This document shows, one piece after another, positions 56,662 to 64,000 of a stretch of 64,000 nucleotides of DNA. How positions within the stretch are numbered: position 1 is the first letter of the stretch; the number at the start of each line of letters is the position of its first letter. The stretch comes from Phycisphaerales bacterium (GTDB lineage Bacteria > Planctomycetota > Phycisphaerae > Phycisphaerales > UBA1924), in contig JACVCL010000002.1 of the NCBI GenBank assembly GCA_016742075.1, forward strand, positions 1 to 64,000, in the 5' to 3' direction. A program made the translations under genes and the position numbers. Under the pieces are notes generated by a model, which worked only from the letters and a program-made list of their open reading frames with translations, was not told where the DNA came from and did not search any database.

Positions 56662-58638
56662 CTACAGCCCCATGCCACGCAGAATCTGGAACACGAGCAC
56701 CGCCGCCGCGTAGGCCAGCCCGCTCATCCACACCTGCTGAAGGGCGGCCCACTTCCAGCTCCCGCTCTCGCGGGCGGTGACCGCCAGCGTCGGCAGGCAC
56801 TGCATGGCGAGCACGTAGTACACGAGGATCGCCCAGCACACGGGGATGGTGAAGACGGGTGTCACGCCGTCGGCGCGCCGGGCGTTCTGCATCGCCTGCA
56901 TCACCCCCACGCCCTCGGCCTCTTCATGGCCCGAGGTGATCACCGCCATGGTCGAGGCGAAGACCTCGCGTGCCGCGAAGCTCGCGACGACGCCGACCGT
57001 CAGCTGCCAGTCGAGACCCATGGGGGCGAAGACCGGTTGGGCGAACTTGCCCAGCCGGGCCATGTACGTCTGCGAACGCTGGTGCTGAGCGGCGATGCTG
57101 TCGGCCTCGGCAATGAGCCGGTCGCGCGACGGGGCATCCGGGGCCGACTCGGCCTGGCGCTGCATATCGACCGCGGCGGGCGGCGGCGCAGCGTGGGGGT
57201 AGGCCTTCAGCCACCACAGCACCACGCAGATGCACAGGATCGTCGTCCCCGCCTTGCGGAGGAACACCCAGGCGCGATCGAACGTCGTCACAAAGGCCGT
57301 CCGCAGGCTGGGCAGCTTGTAGCTCGGGAGCTCCATGGCCATCGGGCGGCCCTTCCCCCTCAGGATGGTGCGGCGGGCCAGCAGGGCGCTCAGCACGCCG
57401 GCCGCGATCCCGAGGGCGTAGCAGCCCACGAACGCCAGAGCCGCCAGCAGCGGGCGATCACGGAACACCAGCGTGGTAACGAGCACATACACCGGCAGAC
57501 GGGCCGAGCACGTCATGAAGGGGGCCACGAGGATCGTCGCCAGCCGCTCGTGGCGGTCGGGAATGGCCCGGGCCGCCATGATCCCCGGCAGGGCGCACGC
57601 GTGGCTGGAGAGCAGCGGCACAAACGCGTGGCCCGGCAGGCCGAAGGGCCGCAGGACACGGTCCATGACGAAGGCCGCGCGGGCGAGATAGCCGGTGTCC
57701 TCGAGAAGCGAGATCGCGAAGAACAGCAGGCAGATCTGCGGAAGAAACACCAGCGTGGCCCCGACGCCGCCGACGACTCCCTGCGAGAGCATGTCGCTCA
57801 GCGGGCCTGCCGGCAGCGTCCGCTCGATGAGGCCGCCGGCGTGGGCGAAGATCGCGTCGATCCAGTCCATGGGATATGACGCGAGCTTGAAGAGCAGCAT
57901 GAACACCCCCGCCATCACGAGCCCGAAGATGGCCGTGCCCGCGACGGGGTGCGTGAACGCGCGGTCGAGCCGGTCGGTGAGGGTGTCGGCGCCGATGGGC
58001 CCGCTCTCGGCTGTTGCCTCGACCGCGATCGACTCGGCCCACGCCGTCACCGCGTCGTCGCCGGCCGGGGGCGTCCGGTTGGGGATCCGGGCGTGCGGCA
58101 GAGCCTCCCGGAGTTCGGCCAAACCCAGACCCACGCGGGCGCTGGTGAAGACCACGCGGCAGCCGAGCAGGCGCTCAAGGGCCGCCCGGTCGACCCGCAC
58201 CCCGCGACGCTCGGCGAGGTCGATCATGTTCACCGCCACGACGGTCGGCAGCCGTCGCCGGAGAACCTCCCCCACCAGCGTCAGGTTCCGCGCCAGGTTG
58301 GTCGCGTCGATGACGATGAGCACCGCGTCAGGGGCCGCCACCACCTCGCCACGCGGGGCGGTCTCGCCGGCGAGCACCGCGCGGCAGATCGACGCCTCGG
58401 TCTGCTCAAGCTCGAGCGAGTAGACGCCCGGCAGGTCGATCAGCTCGGCGTTGCGGGCGGCCTCGAGCGAGAGACCGCCGACCCGGGCCTCCTGGGTAGT
58501 CCCGGGGAAATTGCTGGTCTTGTGGCGGAGGCCGCAGAGCCGGTTGAAGAGGGTCGTCTTGCCCGTGTTGGGATTGCCCAGCAGCGCAAACCGCTGCAGA
58601 GCCGCGGCGGGTGGCCCTTCCGGCAGGGCGGCGTTCAC
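56662..58638 (-). CDS. feoB: Ferrous iron transport protein B
   Basis: A 658-residue inner-membrane Fe(II) transporter. The N-terminal G domain has G1 LLGNPNTGKTT (from about residue 19), NFPGTT (switch I), G3 LIDLPGVYSL and VVAVNMIDLAERRG (G4). The membrane domain contains two Gate regions (PLLSSHACALPGIMAARAI, ILVAPFMTCSARLPVYVL with the Cys-containing motif) and about nine helices. An insert between the late helices (QAESAPDAPSRDRLIAEADSIAAQHQRS) is charged and soluble. The GTG start at 58638 overlaps the feoA stop (GTGA), so the two are coupled. Confidence 0.95.
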   Translation of the reverse strand: MNAALPEGPPAAALQRFALLGNPNTGKTTLFNRLCGLRHKTSNFPGTTQEARVGGLSLEAARNAELIDLPGVYSLELEQTEASICRAVLAGETAPRGEVVAAPDAVLIVIDATNLARNLTLVGEVLRRRLPTVVAVNMIDLAERRGVRVDRAALERLLGCRVVFTSARVGLGLAELREALPHARIPNRTPPAGDDAVTAWAESIAVEATAESGPIGADTLTDRLDRAFTHPVAGTAIFGLVMAGVFMLLFKLASYPMDWIDAIFAHAGGLIERTLPAGPLSDMLSQGVVGGVGATLVFLPQICLLFFAISLLEDTGYLARAAFVMDRVLRPFGLPGHAFVPLLSSHACALPGIMAARAIPDRHERLATILVAPFMTCSARLPVYVLVTTLVFRDRPLLAALAFVGCYALGIAAGVLSALLARRTILRGKGRPMAMELPSYKLPSLRTAFVTTFDRAWVFLRKAGTTILCICVVLWWLKAYPHAAPPPAAVDMQRQAESAPDAPSRDRLIAEADSIAAQHQRSQTYMARLGKFAQPVFAPMGLDWQLTVGVVASFAAREVFASTMAVITSGHEEAEGVGVMQAMQNARRADGVTPVFTIPVCWAILVYYVLAMQCLPTLAVTARESGSWKWAALQQVWMSGLAYAAAVLVFQILRGMGL

Positions 58639-58916
58639 GGCTCGATCGGGCCGACTCGGACCTTGTCGGCCAGCGGGCGGGCCAGTCCGATGCGACACCC
58701 ACAGCCGCCGCCGGCCACGAGGTGCACGATGCACGGCTCGCCCAGCCGGCACATCTTCACGCGGGCGTTCAGCCTCAGCCCCATCGCACGCAGCATCGCC
58801 GTTTCGTCCTCACCCAGCGACGCGCCGCGGATCACGCCTTCCTGTCCGGGCTGCAGCTGGGTGAGGGAAATCTCACCGCGTGGGGCCGGGGACTGGGGTG
58901 GGATCAAGTCGGGCAC
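58635..58916 (-). CDS. feoA: Ferrous iron transport protein A
   Basis: A 93-residue SH3-like cytoplasmic partner of FeoB. ISLTQLQPGQEGVIRG and LRAMGLRLNARVKM are the FeoA core, and MCRLGEPCIVHLVAG the last strands. It has a rare GGGCGC stretch with two cysteines near the end. The GTG at 58916 has GGAG 8 nt upstream. A longer frame to 59030 is not supported. It overlaps feoB by 4 bp. The 135 bp upstream contain TTAGA/GGTAAACT-type AT-rich bits but no Fur or DtxR box that I can defend. Confidence 0.9.
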   Translation of the reverse strand: MPDLIPPQSPAPRGEISLTQLQPGQEGVIRGASLGEDETAMLRAMGLRLNARVKMCRLGEPCIVHLVAGGGCGCRIGLARPLADKVRVGPIEP

Positions 58917-59051
58917 TTGGGGGCTCCGCCAACAGGCTCTAAGGAGTTTACCGTCGCTGAGACTCGTTCGCAACGACGGAGACCTACCCGGGGCTACCCG
59001 GCCGGCTGGGCGATTGTTCGAATAGCCCATTTAGGGGGAAGATCAGCGGCC

Positions 59052-60773
59052 CTATTCCCAACACTCGATGGAGGCGACGGTGGTGTCATCGCCCAGCGGC
59101 GTGCCCTGCGCGTGGGCGAGGACGGCGTCGAAGAGGCGGGCGGCATCTTCATCGGCGTTGGCCGCGGCCCGGATCGCGTTGATGGCACCCTCGATGCCGA
59201 ACTGCTGGCCTTCGGGGCTGGTCTGCTCGACCACACCGTCGCTGAAGACGGCGATCCGGGTGCCCGCGGCGATCTCGGTGTACTCGTTGACGTAGACCGA
59301 ATCGGGATCGACGCCGAGCACCAAGCCGCCCTCGGCCGACACGGTACGGGGGTCCTTGCCGGGCTCGCGGAGGAGCCAGTAGCCGTGCCCGGCGTCGACG
59401 AAGATCAGCGTCCGCTGGGCGGGGTCGAAGAGTCCGATCCACAGCGAGATGAAGCGGTCCCTGGCGGCCTTGGCGGCGAGCAGCTTGTTGAGGCTGGACG
59501 CGGCCTGCGCCGGGTCGCGGGTGGTGCGCAGCTCGGCGTTCAGATGGGCCTGCGCGGTGGCCATGAGCATGCCCGCGCTCGCCCCCTTGCCGGCGACATC
59601 GCCGAGGAACACCGCGACCCGGCCGCTGTCGAGCGGGATGACGTCGAAGAGGTCACCGGCGACGAGTCGGCCGGACTTCATCCTCATCGCGTATCGGAGA
59701 GGGCCGTGCTCCCCGCGTTCGGGCGGGAGGAGCAGCTGCTGGGCGGCCCGGGCGGCGTCCAGATCGGCGATCAGGCGCCGCTCGCGGTCGGCGAGCTCGC
59801 GGGCCTTGATGTTGGCCAGGGCCATCCCCGACACGCGGGCCACGGCCTCGCAGAAGGCGGCGGCGTCGGGCTGAACGCTCCGCTCGGCGCGGCGGGCGTC
59901 GAGGTAGAGGTAGGCGTCGATCGAGGGGCCCAGGTAGACGGGGGCGCAGAGCGCCGAGTGAATGCCGAGGGAGACAATGCTCTGCCCATAGTTGGCCTGG
60001 GGCGCATCCTGCATCAGGCGGACCACCTGACCCGCGGCCGCCCCCTTGATGAGCGAGCGGGAGAACGACAGTTCCATCGACTCGGTGAACGTCGGGCGGG
60101 CGGCCGAATCGCCGGAGCCGACCTGCTCGATGGACTTGAAGCCGATGATGTCGACCTGGTCGGCGCCTATCGACCGGATCAATGCCGCCCGCGGGAAGCC
60201 GGTGCCCTTGATCACCGCGTCGAGCGCGGCGTCGGCCAAGGCCTTCTCATCGCCCGCGGCATTCACCGCCCCCGCGAACTCGATCAGAAGGTCCAGCCGC
60301 TGGCGGGCGAGGTTCGCCAGCTCCTGCGGCAGCACGCGCTCTACCCGCGGGCCGCCGATGGTGTTGCCCAGATCGTTGGTCGTCGTGCGGGCCTGGCGGT
60401 TGCCGCGGCCGGAGGTGACGCGGAAGGTCCACGGGCCGATCCGCAGAAGATCGCCGTCGCGGAGAGGGGCCGCCTGTTCCGCGGCCAGCCGGACGGCATT
60501 GAGATAGGTTCCGTGTCGCGAACCCAGGTCGGTGACGAACCACTCGGCGGCCTGCGTCACCACCGCCTGCCCCGCTGCCGAGGATGGCGAGGTGGATGCG
60601 CCGCTGGTGATCTGGGCGTGGCGGCGCGATACCGCGTCGTCCGACAGCCGGACTTCGCAGGCCGAGGAACGCCCGATCACCACCGGTTTCCCGGCCGTCA
60701 CCTCGATCGGCGGGACATCCGGCCCGGCGAGGGGGTAGAGCGTGAGCATCTGGTGCGGCGGAACGGTCATCAT
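59052..60773 (-). CDS. FHA - GAF - PP2C (SpoIIE) phosphatase
   Basis: A 573-residue cytoplasmic signalling protein. The N-terminal FHA domain (about 10-120) has GRSSACEVRLSD, SRRHAQI and TDLGSRHGTYLN, which bind phosphothreonine peptides. A middle GAF domain (about 160-330) follows. The C-terminal SpoIIE-type PP2C (about 345-573) has GRLVAGDLFDVIPLD, FLGDVAGKGASAGM, FVDAGHGYWLL, IAVFSDGVVEQTS and GDDTTVASIE. The FHA domain suggests recruitment to a phosphorylated Ser/Thr kinase such as the one at 10255, but that is inference. The ATG follows a TAGATT box by 12 nt, giving a very short leader. Confidence 0.9.
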   Translation of the reverse strand: MMTVPPHQMLTLYPLAGPDVPPIEVTAGKPVVIGRSSACEVRLSDDAVSRRHAQITSGASTSPSSAAGQAVVTQAAEWFVTDLGSRHGTYLNAVRLAAEQAAPLRDGDLLRIGPWTFRVTSGRGNRQARTTTNDLGNTIGGPRVERVLPQELANLARQRLDLLIEFAGAVNAAGDEKALADAALDAVIKGTGFPRAALIRSIGADQVDIIGFKSIEQVGSGDSAARPTFTESMELSFSRSLIKGAAAGQVVRLMQDAPQANYGQSIVSLGIHSALCAPVYLGPSIDAYLYLDARRAERSVQPDAAAFCEAVARVSGMALANIKARELADRERRLIADLDAARAAQQLLLPPERGEHGPLRYAMRMKSGRLVAGDLFDVIPLDSGRVAVFLGDVAGKGASAGMLMATAQAHLNAELRTTRDPAQAASSLNKLLAAKAARDRFISLWIGLFDPAQRTLIFVDAGHGYWLLREPGKDPRTVSAEGGLVLGVDPDSVYVNEYTEIAAGTRIAVFSDGVVEQTSPEGQQFGIEGAINAIRAAANADEDAARLFDAVLAHAQGTPLGDDTTVASIECWE

Positions 60774-60785
60774 CGGTGTTGCTGG

Positions 60786-60791
60786 AATCTA
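60786..60791 (-). promoter_or_regulatory. -10-like TAGATT, 12 nt before a start codon
   Basis: On the minus strand TAGATT (60791-60786) then 12 nt then the ATG at 60773, so the leader would be about 5 nt. No Shine-Dalgarno. Confidence 0.4.
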
Positions 60792-61019
60792 GCCTACCCG
60801 GGCCCGAACCGGGAGCGTGCGGCCGAAGTAGAGTTCAGCCGGCCGGCCGGCAAGGCCCGCCGGAGCATCGTCCCAGAACGGGGCCTGAACATCCGTTTCC
60901 GCGGCCCACGGCCTGATCCGTTTGTCCATCGTTCGGGGAATCTGAAGGGCGCCCGGTCGGTGCGCCGATGGCCGAGACGCGTCCTTGACCAGATCCCCCG
61001 GCAGGGCCGGCAACGCTGC

Positions 61020-62771
61020 ATGATTGTTCTCGCGGTACACGACGGCCACGACTCGGGCGCCTGCATTCTGCGGGATGGCCGCGTGGTGCTGTGCTCGTCG
61101 GAAGAGCGGCGGCTCAACAAGAAGAACTTCGCCGGCGTGCCGATGCACTCGATCAACGCGTGCTTCGAGCGCACGGGCATCGACCCGAAGGACGTGGACC
61201 TGGTCGCGATCGTCGGCACGATCCGCAACACGCCGCCGACCCGCGAGCAGAAGAAGGTTTTCGGCGTGCTGCAGTTCATCAGCGCGCTGGGCCGCTCGCA
61301 CCTGGCGACCGACATCGGACGCTGGATCATGTCCCGGATGGCCCGCAGGCAGCAGCTCTTCGAGTTTCTCGCCCAGCGCGGGCTGGCCCACAAGCCGGTG
61401 CGGTGCTACGACCATCATGAGTGCCACGCGGCCACCGCCCACTGGCACCGGCCGTGGAGCGACCGGTCGCTGGTGCTCACGATCGACGGCGCCGGCGACG
61501 GCCTGTGCGCGACCGTGTCGGTCGGCGAGGGCGACACGCTGCGGCGTATCGCCCGCACCACCAAGTATCACTCGATCGCCGACGGGCTGTACTCGGGCAT
61601 CACGCAGCATCTGGGCCTGCGGCCGTACGAGCACGAGTACAAGGTGATGGGTATGGCCCCCTACGGCCAGGCCGAGTACGTGGCACCCACCCTGCGCAGG
61701 CTCTTCAGCGTGGAGGGGCTGGAGTTCCGCAACCACACCGGGCGCTTCGGGGCCCGCCTGAAGGCGATGTACCCCGAGCTGCTGCGGTTCCAGCGTTTTG
61801 ACAACATCTCGGCCGGGTGCCAGCTCGTGTTCGAAGAGCTCATGGTCAAGTGGGTGCGGAACGCGATCGCGGCCACGGGCGTGCACAAGGTCTGCGGCGC
61901 GGGCGGTGCGTTCCTGAACGTGAAGGCCAACAAGCTCATCCGGGAGCTGCCGGAGGTGCAGGCATTCTACGCCTACCCCGCGTCGGACGACGGCGGCTGT
62001 CCGGTCGGCGCGGCGGTTCTGGGGTACCTGGACGTCTGCCGCGAGCGCGGCGTGGAGCCCCGCTGGGACCTGCCCCGCACGATGTACCTGGGGCTGCAGT
62101 TCAGCGAGAGCGAGTGCGAGAAGGCCGCCCGGGCGTCGGGCCTGCCCTTCGAACGGATGGCCGACCCGGCCCGGGCCGTCGGGGGGCTGATCGCCGAGGG
62201 GCAGATCGTCGGGCGCTTCGCCGGGGCCGAGGAGGTCGGGCCTCGATCGCTGGGCAACCGCGCGATCCTCGCCGACCCGCGCGACATGAAGGTCATCCGC
62301 AAGCTCAACTTCGCGATCAAGCAGCGCGACTTCTGGATGCCCTTCGCGGCCTCGATTCTCGAAGAAGATGCGCCCCGGTACATCCGCAACTGCTCGCCGT
62401 GGGCCTTCTACATGATCGAGGCGTTCGACACGAACCCGGCGGCGCTGCAGGAGATCATCGCCGGCACGCACCCGATGGACGAAACGGTGCGGCCCCAGAT
62501 CGTCAACGAACTGAACCCCGAGTACCGCGACGTGATCCGGGCGTTCAAGCAGATCACCGGGGTGGGCGCGGTCCTGAACACCAGTTTCAACCTTCACGGG
62601 TCGCCGATCGTCGGCACGCCGGAGATCGCGATCCACACCCTGGTCAACAGCGACATGGACGCCGTGGCCCTGGGGCCTTTCCTGGTCCGCAAGCCCGCCG
62701 GGCACGAGCGTGGCAGCGACGCCGGACGCAAGGCGGTGCAGGCGCTCGAGCGGTCGTACACCAAGTCCTGA
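61020..62771 (+). CDS. Carbamoyltransferase (NodU/CmcH/TobZ family)
   Basis: A 583-residue enzyme of the NodU family, which transfers carbamoyl to an O-acceptor via carbamoyl-AMP. The N-terminal Kae1-like domain has AVHDGHDSGACILRDG, the metal-binding YDHHECHAATA (His132/133/136), DGAGDG and EYKVMGMAPYG. The C-terminal domain has GRFAGAEEVGPRSLGNRAIL, LNFAIKQRDFWMPFA and AVLNTSFNLHGSP. In most relatives the His motif is HHLAHA. Here HHECHA has an extra Cys. These enzymes decorate Nod factors, antibiotics or polysaccharides. There is no biosynthetic cluster beside it, so an envelope glycan is the likeliest acceptor. No Shine-Dalgarno is visible at the ATG. Confidence 0.93.
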   Translation: MIVLAVHDGHDSGACILRDGRVVLCSSEERRLNKKNFAGVPMHSINACFERTGIDPKDVDLVAIVGTIRNTPPTREQKKVFGVLQFISALGRSHLATDIGRWIMSRMARRQQLFEFLAQRGLAHKPVRCYDHHECHAATAHWHRPWSDRSLVLTIDGAGDGLCATVSVGEGDTLRRIARTTKYHSIADGLYSGITQHLGLRPYEHEYKVMGMAPYGQAEYVAPTLRRLFSVEGLEFRNHTGRFGARLKAMYPELLRFQRFDNISAGCQLVFEELMVKWVRNAIAATGVHKVCGAGGAFLNVKANKLIRELPEVQAFYAYPASDDGGCPVGAAVLGYLDVCRERGVEPRWDLPRTMYLGLQFSESECEKAARASGLPFERMADPARAVGGLIAEGQIVGRFAGAEEVGPRSLGNRAILADPRDMKVIRKLNFAIKQRDFWMPFAASILEEDAPRYIRNCSPWAFYMIEAFDTNPAALQEIIAGTHPMDETVRPQIVNELNPEYRDVIRAFKQITGVGAVLNTSFNLHGSPIVGTPEIAIHTLVNSDMDAVALGPFLVRKPAGHERGSDAGRKAVQALERSYTKS

Positions 62772-62818
62772 CCCCCCCCACCACCACCGCCCGCCGCCCG
62801 CCGCCCCATCGCCGACTA

Positions 62819-62854
62819 CCCGCACCTCCCGCACCTCCCGCACCTCCCGCACCT
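62819..62854. repeat. Four perfect 9-bp tandem repeats
   Basis: CCCGCACCT occurs four times head to tail between the carbamoyltransferase gene and the tRNA-Gly terminator. Units are identical. It is intergenic, so copy number could vary freely between strains. Confidence 0.85.
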
Positions 62855-62897
62855 CATCGCCGCCTCCGCGGTGCCGCCGGGGCATCCCGGGCGGGCC

Positions 62898-62931
62898 AAA
62901 AACAAACGACCCCGCCGAATGGGCGGGGTCG
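62898..62931 (-). terminator. Terminator of tRNA-Gly
   Basis: CGACCCCGCC/GGCGGGGTCG with loop GAATG (62907-62931), followed on the minus strand by TTTGTTTTT (62906-62898), 12 bp after the tRNA. Confidence 0.85.
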
Positions 62932-62943
62932 AACGATTCGGAA

Positions 62944-63015
62944 AGCGGGCGAAGGGACTTGAACCCTCGACTTTCACGTTGGCAACGTGACGCTCTACCA
63001 CTGAGCTACGCCCGC
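62944..63015 (-). tRNA. tRNA-Gly (GCC)
   Basis: A 72-nt tRNA on the minus strand. Acceptor GCGGGCG/CGCCCGC, D-arm AGCTCAGTGGTAGAGC, anticodon stem CACGT/ACGTG with loop TGCCA (anticodon GCC), T-arm GAGGGTTCAAGTCCCTT. CCA is not encoded. It has its own promoter and terminator. Confidence 0.96.
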
Positions 63016-63071
63016 GATGTCGAAACCTGAGCCCCGGGGCAGGTCTGTATCGGCCGGTCGCCGGGGAGGGA

Positions 63072-63100
63072 AAAGTAGGCGGAACATCCGATCGTGTCAA
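63072..63100 (-). promoter_or_regulatory. Promoter of tRNA-Gly
   Basis: On the minus strand TTGACA (63100-63095), exactly 17 bp, then TACTTT (63077-63072). The -35 overlaps the stop codon (TGA, 63099-63097) of the upstream DsbD-like gene. Transcription would start about 50 nt before the tRNA. Confidence 0.75.
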
Positions 63101-64000
63101 CGACCGGCGGGTGGCGAGGCCTGCGGCGCTCCCGCCGCCGGGACGGCGTTCTCGGGCCCCCGCCAGCCGGCCTTGCGCAGCGCCTCCAGCACCAGGGCGT
63201 TGGTGTAGCCGTCGCCCAGCCGGATGGGCTCGGATGCGGCGGGTCCGCGGATCGCCAGCAGCGGGATGCCGACCCAGTCCATCTCCTTCAGCAGGGCTTG
63301 GCCGGCCTCGTTGCGACCGGTCAGGTCCACCTTGACCGGCGTCACGCCGGGCCCATTCAGGGCCGAGGCCACCTCGGTCTGGAAGAGCACGGCCTGCTCC
63401 AGGGCCTTGCAGTTGAGGCACCACTCGGCGGTGAAGTCGATGAGCACAACGTCCCCCGACTCCAGAGCCCGCGTCAGCCGCTCCGGGGTGTAGTACACCC
63501 ACCGCACCGGCCCTTTGGCCGTCAGCGACCGAGCGCCGACCACCGACGCCACAGCCAGCAGGGCCCCGGCCCCGCAGACGATCGTCCGCTTGACTGGGGA
63601 GGGCGTGATGCGGATCGTCCGCCACGCCATCCAGCCTCCTGCGGCGGCCATGAAGGCACCTACAGCCCACCAGTAGGCCCGGCTGGGCGGGTCAGGTGGC
63701 GAGACGAGGATCGCCGAGAGGCCGATGCCCAGGAAGAAGGCCGCCACCGCGAGCATGAGCAGACCCATGACCTGCTTCACGAGGTCCGAGGCGGGCCCGG
63801 TCCGCGGCATCCGGCGTACCCACCCGGGCCGGGCCGAGAGCACAAGGTAAGGAAGAGCCATGCCCAGGCCGATGGACGCGAAGGTCACCATCGCCACGAG
63901 CGGGGAGCCCTGCTTGGCCGCCCAGGCCGTCGCCGAGCCCATGAACGGGGCGGTGCAGGGCGTGCTGAGCACGGCGGTCATGACCCCGAAAAGAAACGAA
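63097..64000 (-). CDS. DsbD/ScsB-like thiol:disulfide interchange protein, 5' end outside window
   Basis: The frame is open to the window edge. The visible part (301 residues) starts within the membrane domain (FLFGVMTAVLSTPCTAPFMG, the Pro-Cys-Thr motif of DsbD-beta). It continues with helices at LVAMVTFASIGLGMALPYLVL, VMGLLMLAVAAFFLGIG and two more, and ends in a thioredoxin-like domain with VVLIDFTAEWCLNCKAL (CxxC), GIPLLAI (cis-Pro) and a Pro/Ala tail. It would carry electrons from cytoplasmic thioredoxin to the periplasm. The separate alpha-domain protein at 47868 could be a partner, but this gene may encode its own alpha domain beyond the edge. Confidence 0.85.
   Translation of the reverse strand, partial: SFLFGVMTAVLSTPCTAPFMGSATAWAAKQGSPLVAMVTFASIGLGMALPYLVLSARPGWVRRMPRTGPASDLVKQVMGLLMLAVAAFFLGIGLSAILVSPPDPPSRAYWWAVGAFMAAAGGWMAWRTIRITPSPVKRTIVCGAGALLAVASVVGARSLTAKGPVRWVYYTPERLTRALESGDVVLIDFTAEWCLNCKALEQAVLFQTEVASALNGPGVTPVKVDLTGRNEAGQALLKEMDWVGIPLLAIRGPAASEPIRLGDGYTNALVLEALRKAGWRGPENAVPAAGAPQASPPAGR

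Noticed and set aside
60789-62885. 698-codon open frame on the minus strand across the carbamoyltransferase gene
   Set aside because: It lies antisense to a gene with clear family motifs. Its composition (His/Arg/Gly/Val) is what GC-rich codon structure produces on the opposite strand, and it has no recognisable domain.
1-64000. CRISPR array, insertion sequences, prophage or defence island
   Set aside because: No spaced direct repeats, transposase, integrase, terminal inverted repeats or restriction/toxin genes were found. Codon and base composition look uniform.

Overview
This window is ordinary chromosome from a very GC-rich Gram-negative bacterium, most likely a planctomycete, possibly of the Phycisphaerae. 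That placement is inference from gene content: a Ser/Thr kinase fused to TPR repeats, several PP2C phosphatases with FHA/GAF/STAS partners, two fibro-slime domain proteins, a protein with a PEP-CTERM-like tail, lipid A/heptose genes, and r-proteins outside large r-protein operons. I see no phage, insertion sequence, CRISPR array, rRNA or replication origin.

Layout. 1-2133: two translationally coupled secreted amidohydrolases (minus strand, the second cut by the window edge). 2245-10226: an exporter locus, TetR - permease - TetR - permease - ATPase - adaptor - outer-membrane factor, ending in a tiny one-helix protein. 10255-23194: TPR kinase, methyltransferase, lepA, GAF-PP2C, a cysteine-free FmdB-like protein, hutG-hutI (histidine degradation), methionine aminopeptidase, a membrane PP2C and a cobalamin adenosyltransferase. 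23265-29923: fusA with a long leader, a PEP-CTERM-like protein, a sugar isomerase-like protein and rpsP-trmD-rplS without rimM. 30123-30421: tRNA-Ser and tRNA-Leu. 30453-37914: a dihydropyrimidinase-like hydrolase, hpf-ptsN-ptsH (regulatory PTS), a STAS-purN-metalloprotease operon, DinB and a GspE/PilB ATPase. 37976-45764: a large secreted protein, then an envelope cluster (GT9 heptosyltransferase, maf, lpxK, hldE) joined to nadC, then convergent hscB. 45839-54823: racemase-like protein, membrane protein, redoxin, DsbD-alpha-like protein, degenerate rhodanese lipoprotein, two tandem glycosyltransferase-like genes, cysK and two tandem fibro-slime genes. 55075-64000: murA, feoAB with a small membrane protein, FHA-GAF-PP2C, a carbamoyltransferase, tRNA-Gly and a DsbD/ScsB-like gene running off the edge.

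Two start types coexist. Some genes have a GGAGG-like Shine-Dalgarno. About ten others have a TANNNT -10-like hexamer only 6-9 nt before the start codon, which predicts leaderless or nearly leaderless mRNAs. fusA and two of the three tRNAs instead have TTGAC(A/C)-N16/17-type promoters. This start architecture, the double-TetR/double-permease exporter, and several family members that have lost their catalytic or metal-binding cysteines are the most notable observations.
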